Assembly (NCBI GenBank): GCA_034419075.1
Contig: DAOULR010000025.1
Location: 1 to 64,000 of the forward strand
Direction: 5' to 3'
Source: E44-bin88 sp034419075
GTDB taxonomy: Bacteria > Chloroflexota > Dehalococcoidia > Dehalococcoidales > BS750m-G39
Length of the DNA: 64,000 nucleotides
The position numbers and the translations under genes are program-made. Positions 33,449-42,017 of the stretch are shown piece by piece (the first letter of the stretch is position 1; each line of letters begins with the position of its first letter). The notes below the pieces were generated by a model, which searched no databases, was not told the DNA's origin, and was given only the letters and a program-made list of their open reading frames with translations.

Positions 33449-33874
33449 ATGGAGTTCAGCAAGATTCTGGTGCCGGTGACGGGCACCACGGCCGACGACG
33501 AGGTAATAAAGCTGGCCTGCCAGCTAGCCAAGCAGAGCAAGGCCAAGATGTGGGTGGTCTACGTGATTACGGTGAAGCGTACGCTGCCGCTGGACGCCGA
33601 GCTCACGCCCGACATCAAGAAGGCCGAGAGCATACTGGACCACATCGCTACCGTAGCCGAGGATGAGGGCTACGAGGTGGAGACCGACCTGCTCCAGTCC
33701 CGCGAGGCGGGACCGACCATCGTCGACGAAGCCAGGGAAAGGGAGGCTGATTTAATCCTGATGGGGGTGGTCTACAAGCGGATTTTCGGGCAGTTCAGCC
33801 TGGGCAGCGTGGTGCCCTATGTCTTGCAGAACGCGCCCTGTGAGGTTATACTCTATCATCAGTACACTCCCTAG
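33449..33874 (+). CDS. universal stress protein (UspA family)
   Basis: A 141-residue Usp-fold protein beginning FSKILVPVTGTTADDEVIKLA. The C-terminal nucleotide loop is degenerate: LILMGVVYKRIFGQFSLGSVVPYVLQNAPCEVIL has G-x(n)-GSV where ATP-binding Usps have G-2x-G-9x-G(S/T), so ATP binding is possible. It lies 59 nt after the permease and 12 nt before a trkA-type gene, which suggests a regulatory subunit of the transporter. Confidence 0.88.
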   Translation: MEFSKILVPVTGTTADDEVIKLACQLAKQSKAKMWVVYVITVKRTLPLDAELTPDIKKAESILDHIATVAEDEGYEVETDLLQSREAGPTIVDEAREREADLILMGVVYKRIFGQFSLGSVVPYVLQNAPCEVILYHQYTP

Positions 33875-33886
33875 ACGAGTGAGGTT

Positions 33887-34306
33887 ATGAAAGTAGTAAT
33901 TATGGGCTGTGGCCGGGTGGGGGGGAGGCTGGCGGGACTATTGGATAAAGAGAGACACGAGGTTACCATCCTCGACCTCAATGACTACAGCTTCCGCCGA
34001 CTGCCACCGGAATTTAAGGGCACCGCCCTAGTGGGCAACGGCACTGATGAGGACGCACTCAAAAAAGCGGGCATCGAGCAAGCCGACGCCTTTATCGCCC
34101 TGACCCAGGGGGACAACCGCAACATTATGGCCTGCCAGATTGCCAAGCACATCTTCAACGTGCCTCGGGTGCTCTGCCGCACCTACGACCCGCTGCGACA
34201 GGAGCTTTTCGGCTCACTGGGTATTGAGTCCTTCAGCCCGACCACCATATTCGCCCAGATGGTAAAGGAGAAGCTGCTCAAGGAAAAACCGCGGGAGACT
34301 AGCTAA
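33887..34306 (+). CDS. TrkA-N (RCK) NAD-binding protein, short
   Basis: A 139-residue Rossmann domain of the TrkA/RCK type. MKVVIMGCGRVGGRLAGLL is the dinucleotide-binding GxGxxG loop, and later LVGNGTDEDALKKAGI is typical. There is no C-terminal TrkA-C domain. The stop overlaps the next gene's ATG (TAATG), so it is translated together with a second RCK protein. Such proteins gate potassium transporters in response to NAD(H) or ATP/ADP. Confidence 0.9.
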   Translation: MKVVIMGCGRVGGRLAGLLDKERHEVTILDLNDYSFRRLPPEFKGTALVGNGTDEDALKKAGIEQADAFIALTQGDNRNIMACQIAKHIFNVPRVLCRTYDPLRQELFGSLGIESFSPTTIFAQMVKEKLLKEKPRETS

Positions 34307-34968
34307 TGTATATCATTATTATCGGCGGAGGGCAGGTGGGTTATTATCTAGCCAAGGCGCTGCTGGCCGAGGGGCACGAGCTGCTGGTGCTGGAAAAGGA
34401 CGCCGCCCGGACCGCCTTTATCTGTAACGACCTGGGCAGTGTTGCCGTCCGCGGCGACGGCTGCGAGATGGCCACGCTGGAAGAGGCTGGGGCGGGGCGG
34501 GCTGACATGTTCGTCGCCGTTACTGGGGATGACGAAGATAACCTGGTTTCCTGCCAGGCCGCCAAGCATAAATTCAACGTACCCCGCACCGTGGCCCGCG
34601 TCAACAACCCCAAGAACGAGACCATCTTCAAGAAGATGGGCATCGACGTTACTATCAGCAGCACCCAGAAAATCATGGAGAGCATAGAGGAAGAGGTGCC
34701 CACCCACCCCATAACGCACCTACTGGACATACAGGAGCAGGGGCTGGAGATGGTGGAGATAAAGGTCCCACCCCACGCCACCACCATCGGCAAGACGGTG
34801 AAGGAGCTGCGGTTGCCAGCGGGGAATACGCTGTTGCTGGTTATTCGCGGCCAGCAGAAGCCTTTCGCCCCCGACGAAGACACCGTCCTCGAAGCCGAAG
34901 ATGAGATTGTAGCCATCACTACCCTCGAGACGGAAGAGGCGCTGGGGACCGCCCTCAGAGGTTCCTAA
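34306..34968 (+). CDS. TrkA family potassium uptake protein (TrkA-N plus TrkA-C)
   Basis: A 220-residue protein. A Rossmann domain (MYIIIIGGGQVGYYLAKALL; residues 1-130) is followed by an RCK C-terminal domain (about 140-215) with GLEMVEIKVPPHATTIGKTVKELRLP. It pairs with the preceding single-domain protein, overlapping by 1 nt. In Trk and Ktr systems these form a cytoplasmic ring below the channel. No trkH/ktrB-type channel gene is visible here, so the APC permease is the only local transporter partner. Confidence 0.92.
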   Translation: MYIIIIGGGQVGYYLAKALLAEGHELLVLEKDAARTAFICNDLGSVAVRGDGCEMATLEEAGAGRADMFVAVTGDDEDNLVSCQAAKHKFNVPRTVARVNNPKNETIFKKMGIDVTISSTQKIMESIEEEVPTHPITHLLDIQEQGLEMVEIKVPPHATTIGKTVKELRLPAGNTLLLVIRGQQKPFAPDEDTVLEAEDEIVAITTLETEEALGTALRGS

Positions 34969-35011
34969 ACATTTAGTCATAACCGGTGAAGCTAACACCA
35001 GGAGGCTTCCC

Positions 35012-35377
35012 GTGACCGCAGGCACGAACCGATTCTGGGCGCTGATTACCCTGCTGCTGATAGCCGTTATCGTTATCGGTGGCACCATCGCCTGGCAGAA
35101 ATACAGCCCCAACCAGCCCATCGAGATTACCCTGTCCGATGAACCCGACGCCACCGGTGAAATCAGCCAGCTAACCCCTCAGAAGATAGACATCAACCGC
35201 GCCGAAGCCTGGCTGTTGGAGGCGCTGCCTGGCATCGGGCCGAGCAAGGCGCAGGCTATCATAGATTACCGCGAACAGAACGGGGGCTTTGGCCATATCG
35301 CCGAGATAACCGAGGTCTCCGGCATCGGGGATGCCATCTACGAAGACATCAAGGACTTAATTACCGTAGGCGATTAA
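35012..35377 (+). CDS. comEA: ComEA-type helix-hairpin-helix DNA-binding protein
   Basis: A 121-residue protein with an N-terminal membrane anchor (about residues 8-28) and a C-terminal pair of helix-hairpin-helix motifs: IDINRAEAWLLEALPGIGPS and ITEVSGIGDAIYEDIKDLI. The anchored HhH domain binds incoming DNA at the cell surface during natural transformation. GTG start with AGGAGG about 6 nt upstream. Directly upstream of comEC (16-nt gap), the usual order. Confidence 0.92.
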   Translation: MTAGTNRFWALITLLLIAVIVIGGTIAWQKYSPNQPIEITLSDEPDATGEISQLTPQKIDINRAEAWLLEALPGIGPSKAQAIIDYREQNGGFGHIAEITEVSGIGDAIYEDIKDLITVGD

Positions 35378-35393
35378 CATCTAAGGAAGGCCG

Positions 35394-37850
35394 TTGGCGC
35401 TTATATACCTTAGCGGTGCCTTTGTGACGGGTATCTTTCTGGGGGCAAAGCTCACAGGGGCAGAATTTGATTTACCGCTGGTTTTCATCCTCATCGGGCT
35501 TATCCCCCTCCCCCTGCTCTTTTTCTTCCCCCATTGGCGCCGGCTGATAATAATTGCCGCCGTCTGCCTCATCGCCTTTTTCGGTGGGGCGCTCTGTTAC
35601 CAGGCTAGTTTGCCCCCTGACGACGAGAGCCACGTCAAGTTCTATAACGACCAAGAAGTTGTAATCGAGGGGATGGTGAGCGCCGACCCCGAGGTCAGGG
35701 ACAACGCCACCCACCTGCGATTTTCGGTGAGCCGTATAGACCCGGATGGCGAAGAAGGGTTGGAGGACTGGCGGGAGGTCTCGGGCGACGTTTTGTTGTT
35801 CGTGCCCCGCTATCCCGAATACGAATACGGCGACGTTCTGCAGGTATCTGGGAAGCTAGAGACGCCAAGCCAGGACGGTGAATTCGACTACAAGAACTAC
35901 TTGGAAAACCAGGGCATCTACGCCACCATGCGCATCTACAGCTCCGAGGATATAAAACTCCTGGAAACGGGTCAGGGGATTAAGCCCCTAGAGTGGATTT
36001 ATTCATTAAGGCATAGTATGGCCGATAGCATCGCCGAGGTCATGCCCGAACCGCAGGCGGCGCTCACCCAGGGTATCCTGCTCGGCATCAGGTACAACAT
36101 CCCCGACGACGTCAGGGGCGATTTCATCGCCACCGGTACCGCCCATCTGCTGGCTATCTCCGGGCTGCACCTGAGCATAATGGCCGGGATACTGCTCAGC
36201 ATCGGCATCTGGCTCTTCGGCAAGAGGCGTTTTATCTACATCTGGCTGGCGCTGGGAATGATCTGGCTCTACGCCATCCTCACCGGATTTCACCCGCCGG
36301 TGGTGCGGGGGACGATTATGGCCAGCCTCTTTTTGAGCGCTGAGCTGCTGGGGCGGCAGCGCACCGCCATTACCTCGCTGGCCTTCGCTGCGGCGGTTAT
36401 GGTAGGCATCGACCCCGAGATACTCTTCGACGCCGCCTTCCAGCTGAGCTTCCTAGCCATCGCTGGACTGATTTTCATCACCCCTCCCCTCCGCGAACTG
36501 GGCCGACGGACAGTCGGCGCCACGCTGGGGGAGAAGGGGTTAATAGTCTCTCTGGGCAACATTGTCAGCGACGGCTTCAGCGTGACCCTGGCCGCCACCA
36601 TAGCCGTCTGGCCCTTGATTGCCTACTACTTCGGCGTCGTCTCCTTTGTGGGGCCGCTGGCTACTTTCTTAGCCCTGCCTGCGCTACCGTTTATCATCGT
36701 CATCGGGGCGGCGGCGGGGCTTATTGGGCTCTTCTTCGTGCCCCTCGCCCTAGGCATAGGCTGGATCGCCTGGCTCTTTAATTCCTACCTGCTCTTTATC
36801 GTGGGTGGCTTCGCCGCCCTGCCCATTTCCTCGGTGCAGGTTGGACAGTTAAGTCCCGCCTTTATCGCGGGCTATTATTGCGTTCTGGTTATTATCGTCG
36901 GGCTCGTCAGGGGACGGGGGTGGGCAGAGAGGGTCAAAGGCTGGCTGAAAGCAGCGGCGAGTCACTTTTACCGCCTGCCTTGGCGCTGGGTGGTGCCACC
37001 GCTTGTAATTCTGGCGGTATTGACTTCGGCGGCGGCTATCACCATGCCCGACGACGAGCTCCATATAAGCTTCCTTGATGTCGGACAGGGCGACGCTATT
37101 CTGATTCAGCGGGGCAGCCAGCAGGTGCTCATCGACGGGGGGCCCAGCCCCCAAACGCTGGCGGTGGAACTGGGCGACCGCATGCCCTTCTGGGACCGTA
37201 CCATAGAGCTGGTGGTGCTGACCCACCCCCAGGAAGACCACCTCAGCGGGCTGGTCGAGGTTCTGGAGCGCTACCTGGTGGAACAGGTGCTCTACCCCGA
37301 CTTGGAGGCTCTGGCCGACTTCGAAGACCCGCTGTCTTTATACCAGAGATGGGAGAAGCTGATTGAGGAAAGGGACATCGCCAGCACCACCGCCCGGGCC
37401 GGTCAGGAGATTGATTTGGGGGAGGGGGTAACCATAGCCGTGCTCCACCCGCCCGCCATCCCGCTGGAGGGCACGGACTCCGATGTCAATAATAACAGCG
37501 CCGTGCTGCGCTTGAGGGCGGGGCGGGTAAGCTTTTTATTCACCGGGGATATTGAATGGGAAGCCGAAGTCAGCCTTCTCGCTGGAGCAAGCGAGCTTGA
37601 CTGCACCGTGCTTAAAGTAGCCCACCACGGCTCTAATAACTCCACCAGCGCCGAGTTCCTGGAGGCGGCCAGCCCTCAGGCAGCGGTTATCTCGGTGGGA
37701 GAGGGCAACACCTACGGCCACCCGCATGATGATGTCGTAGAGAGGCTGATAGAGGAGATAGGCGCCGAGAATATATTCCGCACCGACCAACAGGGCACTA
37801 TAGAGTTCATCACCGACGGGGAGAGGCTGTGGGTGGTGACTGGCGAATGA
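35394..37850 (+). CDS. comEC: ComEC/Rec2 DNA uptake channel protein
   Basis: An 818-residue membrane protein. It has two N-terminal spans with a DUF4131-type OB-like region (about residues 1-190), a central competence domain with about eight spans (starting ALTQGILLGIRYNIPD, containing GTAHLLAISGLHLSI), and a C-terminal MBL domain (about 560-818) with LDVGQGDAILIQ, LTHPQEDHLSG, FTGDIEWEAE and VAHHGSNNS. It carries single-stranded DNA across the membrane in transformation, and the MBL domain may degrade the other strand. TTG start with AAGGAAGG just upstream. Confidence 0.94.
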   Translation: MALIYLSGAFVTGIFLGAKLTGAEFDLPLVFILIGLIPLPLLFFFPHWRRLIIIAAVCLIAFFGGALCYQASLPPDDESHVKFYNDQEVVIEGMVSADPEVRDNATHLRFSVSRIDPDGEEGLEDWREVSGDVLLFVPRYPEYEYGDVLQVSGKLETPSQDGEFDYKNYLENQGIYATMRIYSSEDIKLLETGQGIKPLEWIYSLRHSMADSIAEVMPEPQAALTQGILLGIRYNIPDDVRGDFIATGTAHLLAISGLHLSIMAGILLSIGIWLFGKRRFIYIWLALGMIWLYAILTGFHPPVVRGTIMASLFLSAELLGRQRTAITSLAFAAAVMVGIDPEILFDAAFQLSFLAIAGLIFITPPLRELGRRTVGATLGEKGLIVSLGNIVSDGFSVTLAATIAVWPLIAYYFGVVSFVGPLATFLALPALPFIIVIGAAAGLIGLFFVPLALGIGWIAWLFNSYLLFIVGGFAALPISSVQVGQLSPAFIAGYYCVLVIIVGLVRGRGWAERVKGWLKAAASHFYRLPWRWVVPPLVILAVLTSAAAITMPDDELHISFLDVGQGDAILIQRGSQQVLIDGGPSPQTLAVELGDRMPFWDRTIELVVLTHPQEDHLSGLVEVLERYLVEQVLYPDLEALADFEDPLSLYQRWEKLIEERDIASTTARAGQEIDLGEGVTIAVLHPPAIPLEGTDSDVNNNSAVLRLRAGRVSFLFTGDIEWEAEVSLLAGASELDCTVLKVAHHGSNNSTSAEFLEAASPQAAVISVGEGNTYGHPHDDVVERLIEEIGAENIFRTDQQGTIEFITDGERLWVVTGE

Positions 37851-37863
37851 CCCAAAAGCGGGA

Positions 37864-37892
37864 TTGCGGTGGCTAACAAAGCGTGTTAGAAT
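37864..37892 (+). promoter_or_regulatory. promoter for the B-repeat lipoprotein gene
   Basis: TTGCGG (37864-37869), a 17-nt spacer and TAGAAT (37887-37892), 43 nt before the ATG. AGGAGG precedes the start. Confidence 0.4.
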
Positions 37893-37935
37893 ACGCCCAG
37901 TGTCGCAAGAAGCGCCAAGCTAACAGGAGGTTTTT

Positions 37936-39027
37936 ATGATTAAACGAAAAAGCATTTTTATTCCCCTAGTTGTTAGTCTAGTTTTGGTCTTAAGCCTATT
38001 TTCATTAGGAGCAGATGGATGCCCGTCTGATAATAAATACAACCTGACGACCAACGTCAGCCCGACGGGGAGCGGTTCCATCTCGCCTTCGGGGGGCAGC
38101 TACGACCCCGGGGTGAATGTAACCATAACCGCTACCGCCAACAGCGGCTATACCTTTGATTACTGGAGTGGCAGCGCCAGTGGCACCAGCGCCACCACCA
38201 CCGTGGTCATGGACACACACAAGAGCGTCACCGCCCACTTTGCGCCCGTAGTCCAGACCTATACCCTGACGACAAGCGTCAACCCCAGCGGAGCCGGCTC
38301 GATTTCACCATCGGGGGGCGAATATGACGCTGGGTCTTCGGTATCGCTCTCCGCCACCGCCAATAGCGGTTACGTCTTCGATTACTGGAGCGGCGACTCC
38401 AACGCCACCGGCCCCAACATCCAAATCACCATGAACTCGGATATGAACCTTATCGCCAACTTTGTCGCCGTGGGGCCTACGGTACTCTTTTCCGACGACT
38501 TCAGCGACCCCCACAGCGGTTGGGTTACCTATAACGGCTCCGACGGCCAGGTCAGATATCAAGATGGATACTTTTATATAAAAGATTATACCAGTCCCGT
38601 GGCGACCATGTATGGCGAGTCCCAGCGTTACTTCGCCGATTTCGTCCTGGAAGTTGAGACCTGGCTCATCGGCGGCACCGACGATAACTGGCACTCGTTG
38701 GCCTGCCGCTGGCAGAGCGAAGGCAACTACTATGACTTCGGCATCAGCGCCGATGGTTTCTACGAGATAATAAAATTCGTCGCTTCCGAGACCATACCAC
38801 TGGTATACCCCACCAGCTCCCCCTACATCAACCAGGGCGTGGGTGCCGTCAACCTCATCCATATCGAGTGTATCGGCAACAGCCTGAGCCTTTACGTCAA
38901 CGGACATTTTTTGGACGCTGTTACCGATAGCGCCTTCAGCGGCGGCGATATCTGTTTGGCGGCGAATGCGCTCACGGGCAGCTATACCGAGGTTGCCTAC
39001 GATAACCTGGTTATTACCGAGCCTTAA
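37936..39027 (+). CDS. lipoprotein with two B-repeat domains and a C-terminal concanavalin-like domain
   Basis: A 363-residue exported protein. The signal peptide (residues 1-28) ends in a relaxed lipobox, GADGC. Two similar repeats follow at about residues 34-92 and 94-151, each with the form [YT]LTT[NS]V[SN]P[TS]G.GSISPSGG, then GY[TV]FDYWSG and a final [HN]FAxV. These match divergent InlB B-repeats, common in surface proteins. The C-terminal 200 residues (VLFSDDFSD to the end) look like a beta-sandwich of the laminin-G/3-keto-disaccharide-hydrolase type. The same domain makes up the next gene's product. Probably a surface-binding protein; the ligand is unknown. Confidence 0.78.
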   Translation: MIKRKSIFIPLVVSLVLVLSLFSLGADGCPSDNKYNLTTNVSPTGSGSISPSGGSYDPGVNVTITATANSGYTFDYWSGSASGTSATTTVVMDTHKSVTAHFAPVVQTYTLTTSVNPSGAGSISPSGGEYDAGSSVSLSATANSGYVFDYWSGDSNATGPNIQITMNSDMNLIANFVAVGPTVLFSDDFSDPHSGWVTYNGSDGQVRYQDGYFYIKDYTSPVATMYGESQRYFADFVLEVETWLIGGTDDNWHSLACRWQSEGNYYDFGISADGFYEIIKFVASETIPLVYPTSSPYINQGVGAVNLIHIECIGNSLSLYVNGHFLDAVTDSAFSGGDICLAANALTGSYTEVAYDNLVITEP

Positions 39028-39072
39028 AAAGCCGCATTATATTATGCAGAGCTTAAATAAAAGGAGGCGTTA

Positions 39073-39726
39073 ATGATGAAACACAAACATATTTACCTTC
39101 CCCTGGTTATCGGCCTGACCCTAGTTCTGAGTCTAGTGGGGGCGGCGGGGTGTCCGAGCGACGGCTCAACCGGTGCCAATGTCCTCTTCTCCGATGACTT
39201 CAGTCGGGATACGGGCGACTGGGATGTCTACTCCGACGCCAACGGCGATGTCTTCTACGAAGGCGGCTGGATTCATGTGATGAACTACACCACAGCCCCC
39301 GAAGATACCGAAACCATGCTGAACCAAGAATTCAGCGATTTCATTCTGGAGATAGATACCAAGCTCGTCGACGGCACCGATGATAACTGGCACGGCGTGG
39401 TATGCCGCTTCCAAGACACAGGCAACTATTACGTCTTCAATATCAGCGCCGATGGCTACTACTACATATCCAAGTTCGCCGATTACAACCAGGTAGCCCT
39501 TTCCGGGCCCACCTTCTCAGACTATATCAACCTAGGGTGGGACGTGGTCAACTCCATGTACATCGAGTGTGTCGGCAACAAGCTAAAGCTATCGGTCAAC
39601 GGGCACCAACTGACCAGCGTTACCGATAGCTCCTTTAGCAATGGCGCTCTCGGGCTTCTAGCCACTTCCTGGGAAGGCGACCTGAGCGAGATTGCCTACG
39701 ATAACCTGGTTATTACCGAGCCCTAA
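39073..39726 (+). CDS. lipoprotein with single concanavalin-like domain, paralogue of the preceding gene
   Basis: A 217-residue lipoprotein with signal peptide and lipobox GAAGC at about residues 22-26. The mature part matches the C-terminal domain of the preceding protein almost motif for motif: VLFSDDFS, DGTDDNWH, CRFQDTGNYY, NISADGYYYI, YDNLVITEP. The B-repeats are absent. The gap between the genes is 45 nt with a good AGGAGG, so the pair is one transcript, ended by a strong terminator. This is a local duplication with loss or gain of the repeat region. Confidence 0.78.
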   Translation: MMKHKHIYLPLVIGLTLVLSLVGAAGCPSDGSTGANVLFSDDFSRDTGDWDVYSDANGDVFYEGGWIHVMNYTTAPEDTETMLNQEFSDFILEIDTKLVDGTDDNWHGVVCRFQDTGNYYVFNISADGYYYISKFADYNQVALSGPTFSDYINLGWDVVNSMYIECVGNKLKLSVNGHQLTSVTDSSFSNGALGLLATSWEGDLSEIAYDNLVITEP

Positions 39727-39755
39727 AGAGCCACGCAATCAATAGAAAATAAGGG

Positions 39756-39788
39756 GCGGCTGGGGGATTAGTCCCCCAGCCGCTTTTT
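39756..39788 (+). terminator. strong rho-independent terminator after the lipoprotein pair
   Basis: GCGGCTGGGGG (39756-39766) pairs perfectly with CCCCCAGCCGC (39773-39783) around ATTAGT, then five T (39784-39788). Confidence 0.85.
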
Positions 39789-39860
39789 GCCCCCTAACCT
39801 TTTTATTAGAACTGCGTTATAGTATAGTAGAATCGAGATAGCGAAGGGGGGACTCTGCTC

Positions 39861-40724
39861 ATGAAGAAATTGATAATCGGGCTAGCGCTGGTGGTGTTGC
39901 TGCTGATGCCCGCCGCCTGTTCCGGGGAAGCACAGGAGGGCGAAGCTTCATACTCTTACGTAGGAGACGAAGCACCGCCGCCGGAACCAGGCTATCCCGC
40001 CCCGACGGAAATGGCCGGAGGGAGCCAAGCGGATAGCGACGAATACTACGCAACGACCGACGTCGATGAGCGGATGATAGTCCGCAACGGCGAGATGGAA
40101 CTGGTGGTGGAGGATATCACCCAGACCGTAGAAGACATCACCCAGATGTCGTTAGCCTTTGACGGCTACGTGGTAAGCTCTTACATCCGCGGGGAGGAAG
40201 AGGAGATGAGGGGGTGGATTACCTTCCGCGTGCCCGACGACAAGTTCGAGACGGCGTTGGAAGAGCTGCGGGACATGGCGGTGAGGGTGGAGTCGGAGCA
40301 GACCTACAGCCAGGACGTGACCGAGGAGTATATCGACCTCCAGGCGAGGCTGGCTAACGCCGAAGCCACCGAGCAGCAATACCTGGCGCTGCTGGACAAA
40401 GCCGAGGAGATAGAGGACATACTCGATATCTACAACTACCTCTCGCGAATACGCTCCGAGATAGAGCAGCTTAAAGGCAGAATACAGTACCTGGAGCAGA
40501 CCACCTCGACGAGCCTGATTTCGGTATCGCTGGAGCCCGAGGAAGCGGTGGTCAGCGGCGGCTGGAGCGCGCTTGGGGTGCTCAAGGCGGCGGCCAGGGG
40601 GCTGGTTACGGCGGGTAAGGTGTTGGGCACCATAGCTATCTGGCTGCTTATCTTCATCCCCATCTGGGGAACCATACTGGGCATCTTACTCTGGCGCCGC
40701 CACAAGAGGAAGGCCAGAAAATAG
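39861..40724 (+). CDS. DUF4349 domain lipoprotein
   Basis: A 287-residue protein with a signal peptide and lipobox (MPAAC, Cys20). A low-complexity acidic/proline linker leads to the DUF4349 domain (about residues 68-230), which contains VRNGEMELVVEDI, GYVVSSY and the coiled-coil-prone stretch from YIDLQARLANAEATEQQYL to RSEIEQLKGRIQYLEQ. A C-terminal membrane span (about residues 250-276) with a basic RRHKRKARK tail means it is anchored at both ends. The function of this family is unknown. Confidence 0.88.
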   Translation: MKKLIIGLALVVLLLMPAACSGEAQEGEASYSYVGDEAPPPEPGYPAPTEMAGGSQADSDEYYATTDVDERMIVRNGEMELVVEDITQTVEDITQMSLAFDGYVVSSYIRGEEEEMRGWITFRVPDDKFETALEELRDMAVRVESEQTYSQDVTEEYIDLQARLANAEATEQQYLALLDKAEEIEDILDIYNYLSRIRSEIEQLKGRIQYLEQTTSTSLISVSLEPEEAVVSGGWSALGVLKAAARGLVTAGKVLGTIAIWLLIFIPIWGTILGILLWRRHKRKARK

Positions 40725-40745
40725 AATAAAAGATATCGGGAGGGC

Positions 40746-41027
40746 TCAACCGGGCGATAACCGCTGGTTGAGCTCCTCCCGTGTCAGGCCAGCCACAGAG
40801 ATGAGCTTGTTCCTTGAGGTGTGACCCTTGAGAATAGCTAAATCGCCTTTGCTCAAACCCAGTTTCTGGGCGAGAAAGGCGATTAACTCTTTATTGGCTT
40901 TTCCCTTTACGGGAGGGGCGGCTACCTTTACCCGCAACACACCCCCGGAGAAGCCGACCAGCTCGTTTCTGGTGGCGTTGGGGTGTACGCGCAACCAAAG
41001 CTCAACCCCTCTTTCCGAAAGAGACAC
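40746..41027 (-). CDS. DUF167 (YggU) family protein
   Basis: A 93-residue protein. GVELWLRVHPNATRNELVGF, KVAAPPVKGKANKELIAFLAQKLG and ILKGHTSRNKLI are hallmarks of the DUF167/YggU family. It is small and soluble with no assigned function. It follows a tiny membrane protein gene (41065-41238) on the same strand by 37 nt and is convergent with the DUF4349 gene. Confidence 0.9.
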   Translation of the reverse strand: MSLSERGVELWLRVHPNATRNELVGFSGGVLRVKVAAPPVKGKANKELIAFLAQKLGLSKGDLAILKGHTSRNKLISVAGLTREELNQRLSPG

Positions 41028-41064
41028 AATAATCGTCTTTTATAAACTGGCCAGGATGCCTGGC

Positions 41065-41238
41065 TTAATATTCGCCGCCGCTTTTCATGGCGATGGTGGC
41101 CAGGAAAAGAATGGCAGCGAGGACAAACCAGAAGATGTAGGTCATCTGCGTCATCAGCGGGTCAATCACTTCGGTAGCGGTGAGGATGCCCATCACGCCG
41201 CAAAGCGCCGCCAGAATGTTAATAATACCGCTTAGCAT
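41065..41238 (-). CDS. 57-residue two-span membrane protein
   Basis: A short frame beginning ATG at 41238 with a strong AAAGGAGG about 6 nt upstream. The product starts MLSGIINILAALCGVMGIL, continues through a TEVIDPLMTQMTY loop, has a second hydrophobic span (FWFVLAAILFLATIA) and ends MKSGGEY. Two clear membrane spans, a good ribosome site and the position just upstream of the DUF167 gene argue that it is real. Function unknown. Confidence 0.65.
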   Translation of the reverse strand: MLSGIINILAALCGVMGILTATEVIDPLMTQMTYIFWFVLAAILFLATIAMKSGGEY

Positions 41239-41268
41239 TCGAACCTCCTTTCATTGAACCTAAACGCG

Positions 41269-41298
41269 TTGAATAACTCTCTGTGATTGCTATATAAT
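41269..41298 (+). promoter_or_regulatory. promoter for the MBL/radical SAM pair
   Basis: TTGAAT (41269-41274), an 18-nt spacer and TATAAT (41293-41298), 45 nt before the ATG at 41343. Confidence 0.5.
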
Positions 41299-41342
41299 AA
41301 AATGCGAATTAGTTCGAGTCAATAGATTAGGGGTTGGATTTT

Positions 41343-42005
41343 ATGAAATTAACAGAAAATTTATATTATTTTACCGAGAAGGGAATGATGGACTGCAACA
41401 GCTACGTCGTCCAGGATAGCTTGAGCCTGCTCATCGACCCGGGGTTGACGCAGTTCCTGCCAGCGCTAATAGAGGAAATGCATCGGGACGGCATCGACCC
41501 CAAGGATATAAAGCTTATCGCCAACACCCACCTTCACGGCGACCACTGCTGGGCCAACGACGCCTTTAAGAAGCTATCGGGGGCGGAAATCCTGATGCAC
41601 CCAGTACAGAAGCAATTCGGGCGGGCTGCCGCCGTCCAGGCAGCACAGTTCTTCGGTGTGGCCAACTCTGAGTTCAGCGAAGACAGGCTGATGGATAGCC
41701 AGAGGCTCAACCTGGGGGAGACCGAAATCGAGCTCATCCCCGCCCCGGGGCATTCGCCCGACAGCGTCTGCTATTATATTCCCGCCGAAAAGGCGCTCAT
41801 CTGCGGCGATGTTATCTTCAGCCAGAACACAGGGCGGGTTGACCTGCCCGGGGGCAGTGCCGCCCAACTCAAGGATTCCATCGAGAGGCTGTCGCAGCTG
41901 GACGTAGAATACCTGCTGCCAGGACACATGAACATCGTTACCGGCAAAGATAACGTTAAGAAGAACTTCGAGTTCATCAGGCAGTATGTGCTCGGCTATC
42001 TCTAA
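41343..42005 (+). CDS. MBL-fold metallo-hydrolase
   Basis: About 220 residues of metallo-beta-lactamase fold. The metal motif HxHxDH is NTHLHGDHCW, with later ligands in APGHSPDSVCYY and GDVIFSQN, and LPGHMNIVTG near the end. It resembles glyoxalase II-type hydrolases. The ATG at 41343 (MKLTENLYYF) is preferred; a TTG at 41334 is possible. It lies 12 nt upstream of a radical SAM gene, probably one operon. Substrate unknown. Confidence 0.85.
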   Translation: MKLTENLYYFTEKGMMDCNSYVVQDSLSLLIDPGLTQFLPALIEEMHRDGIDPKDIKLIANTHLHGDHCWANDAFKKLSGAEILMHPVQKQFGRAAAVQAAQFFGVANSEFSEDRLMDSQRLNLGETEIELIPAPGHSPDSVCYYIPAEKALICGDVIFSQNTGRVDLPGGSAAQLKDSIERLSQLDVEYLLPGHMNIVTGKDNVKKNFEFIRQYVLGYL

Positions 42006-42017
42006 AAGGAGAAACCA

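Noticed and set aside
37864..37935. Riboswitch or attenuator before the lipoprotein gene
   Set aside because: The 43-nt leader after the promoter is too short and shows no convincing fold.
41309..41330. GTTCGAGTC sequence resembling a tRNA T-arm
   Set aside because: No matching acceptor, D-arm or anticodon stem surrounds it; it lies in the leader of the MBL gene. No other tRNA-like structure was found in the window.
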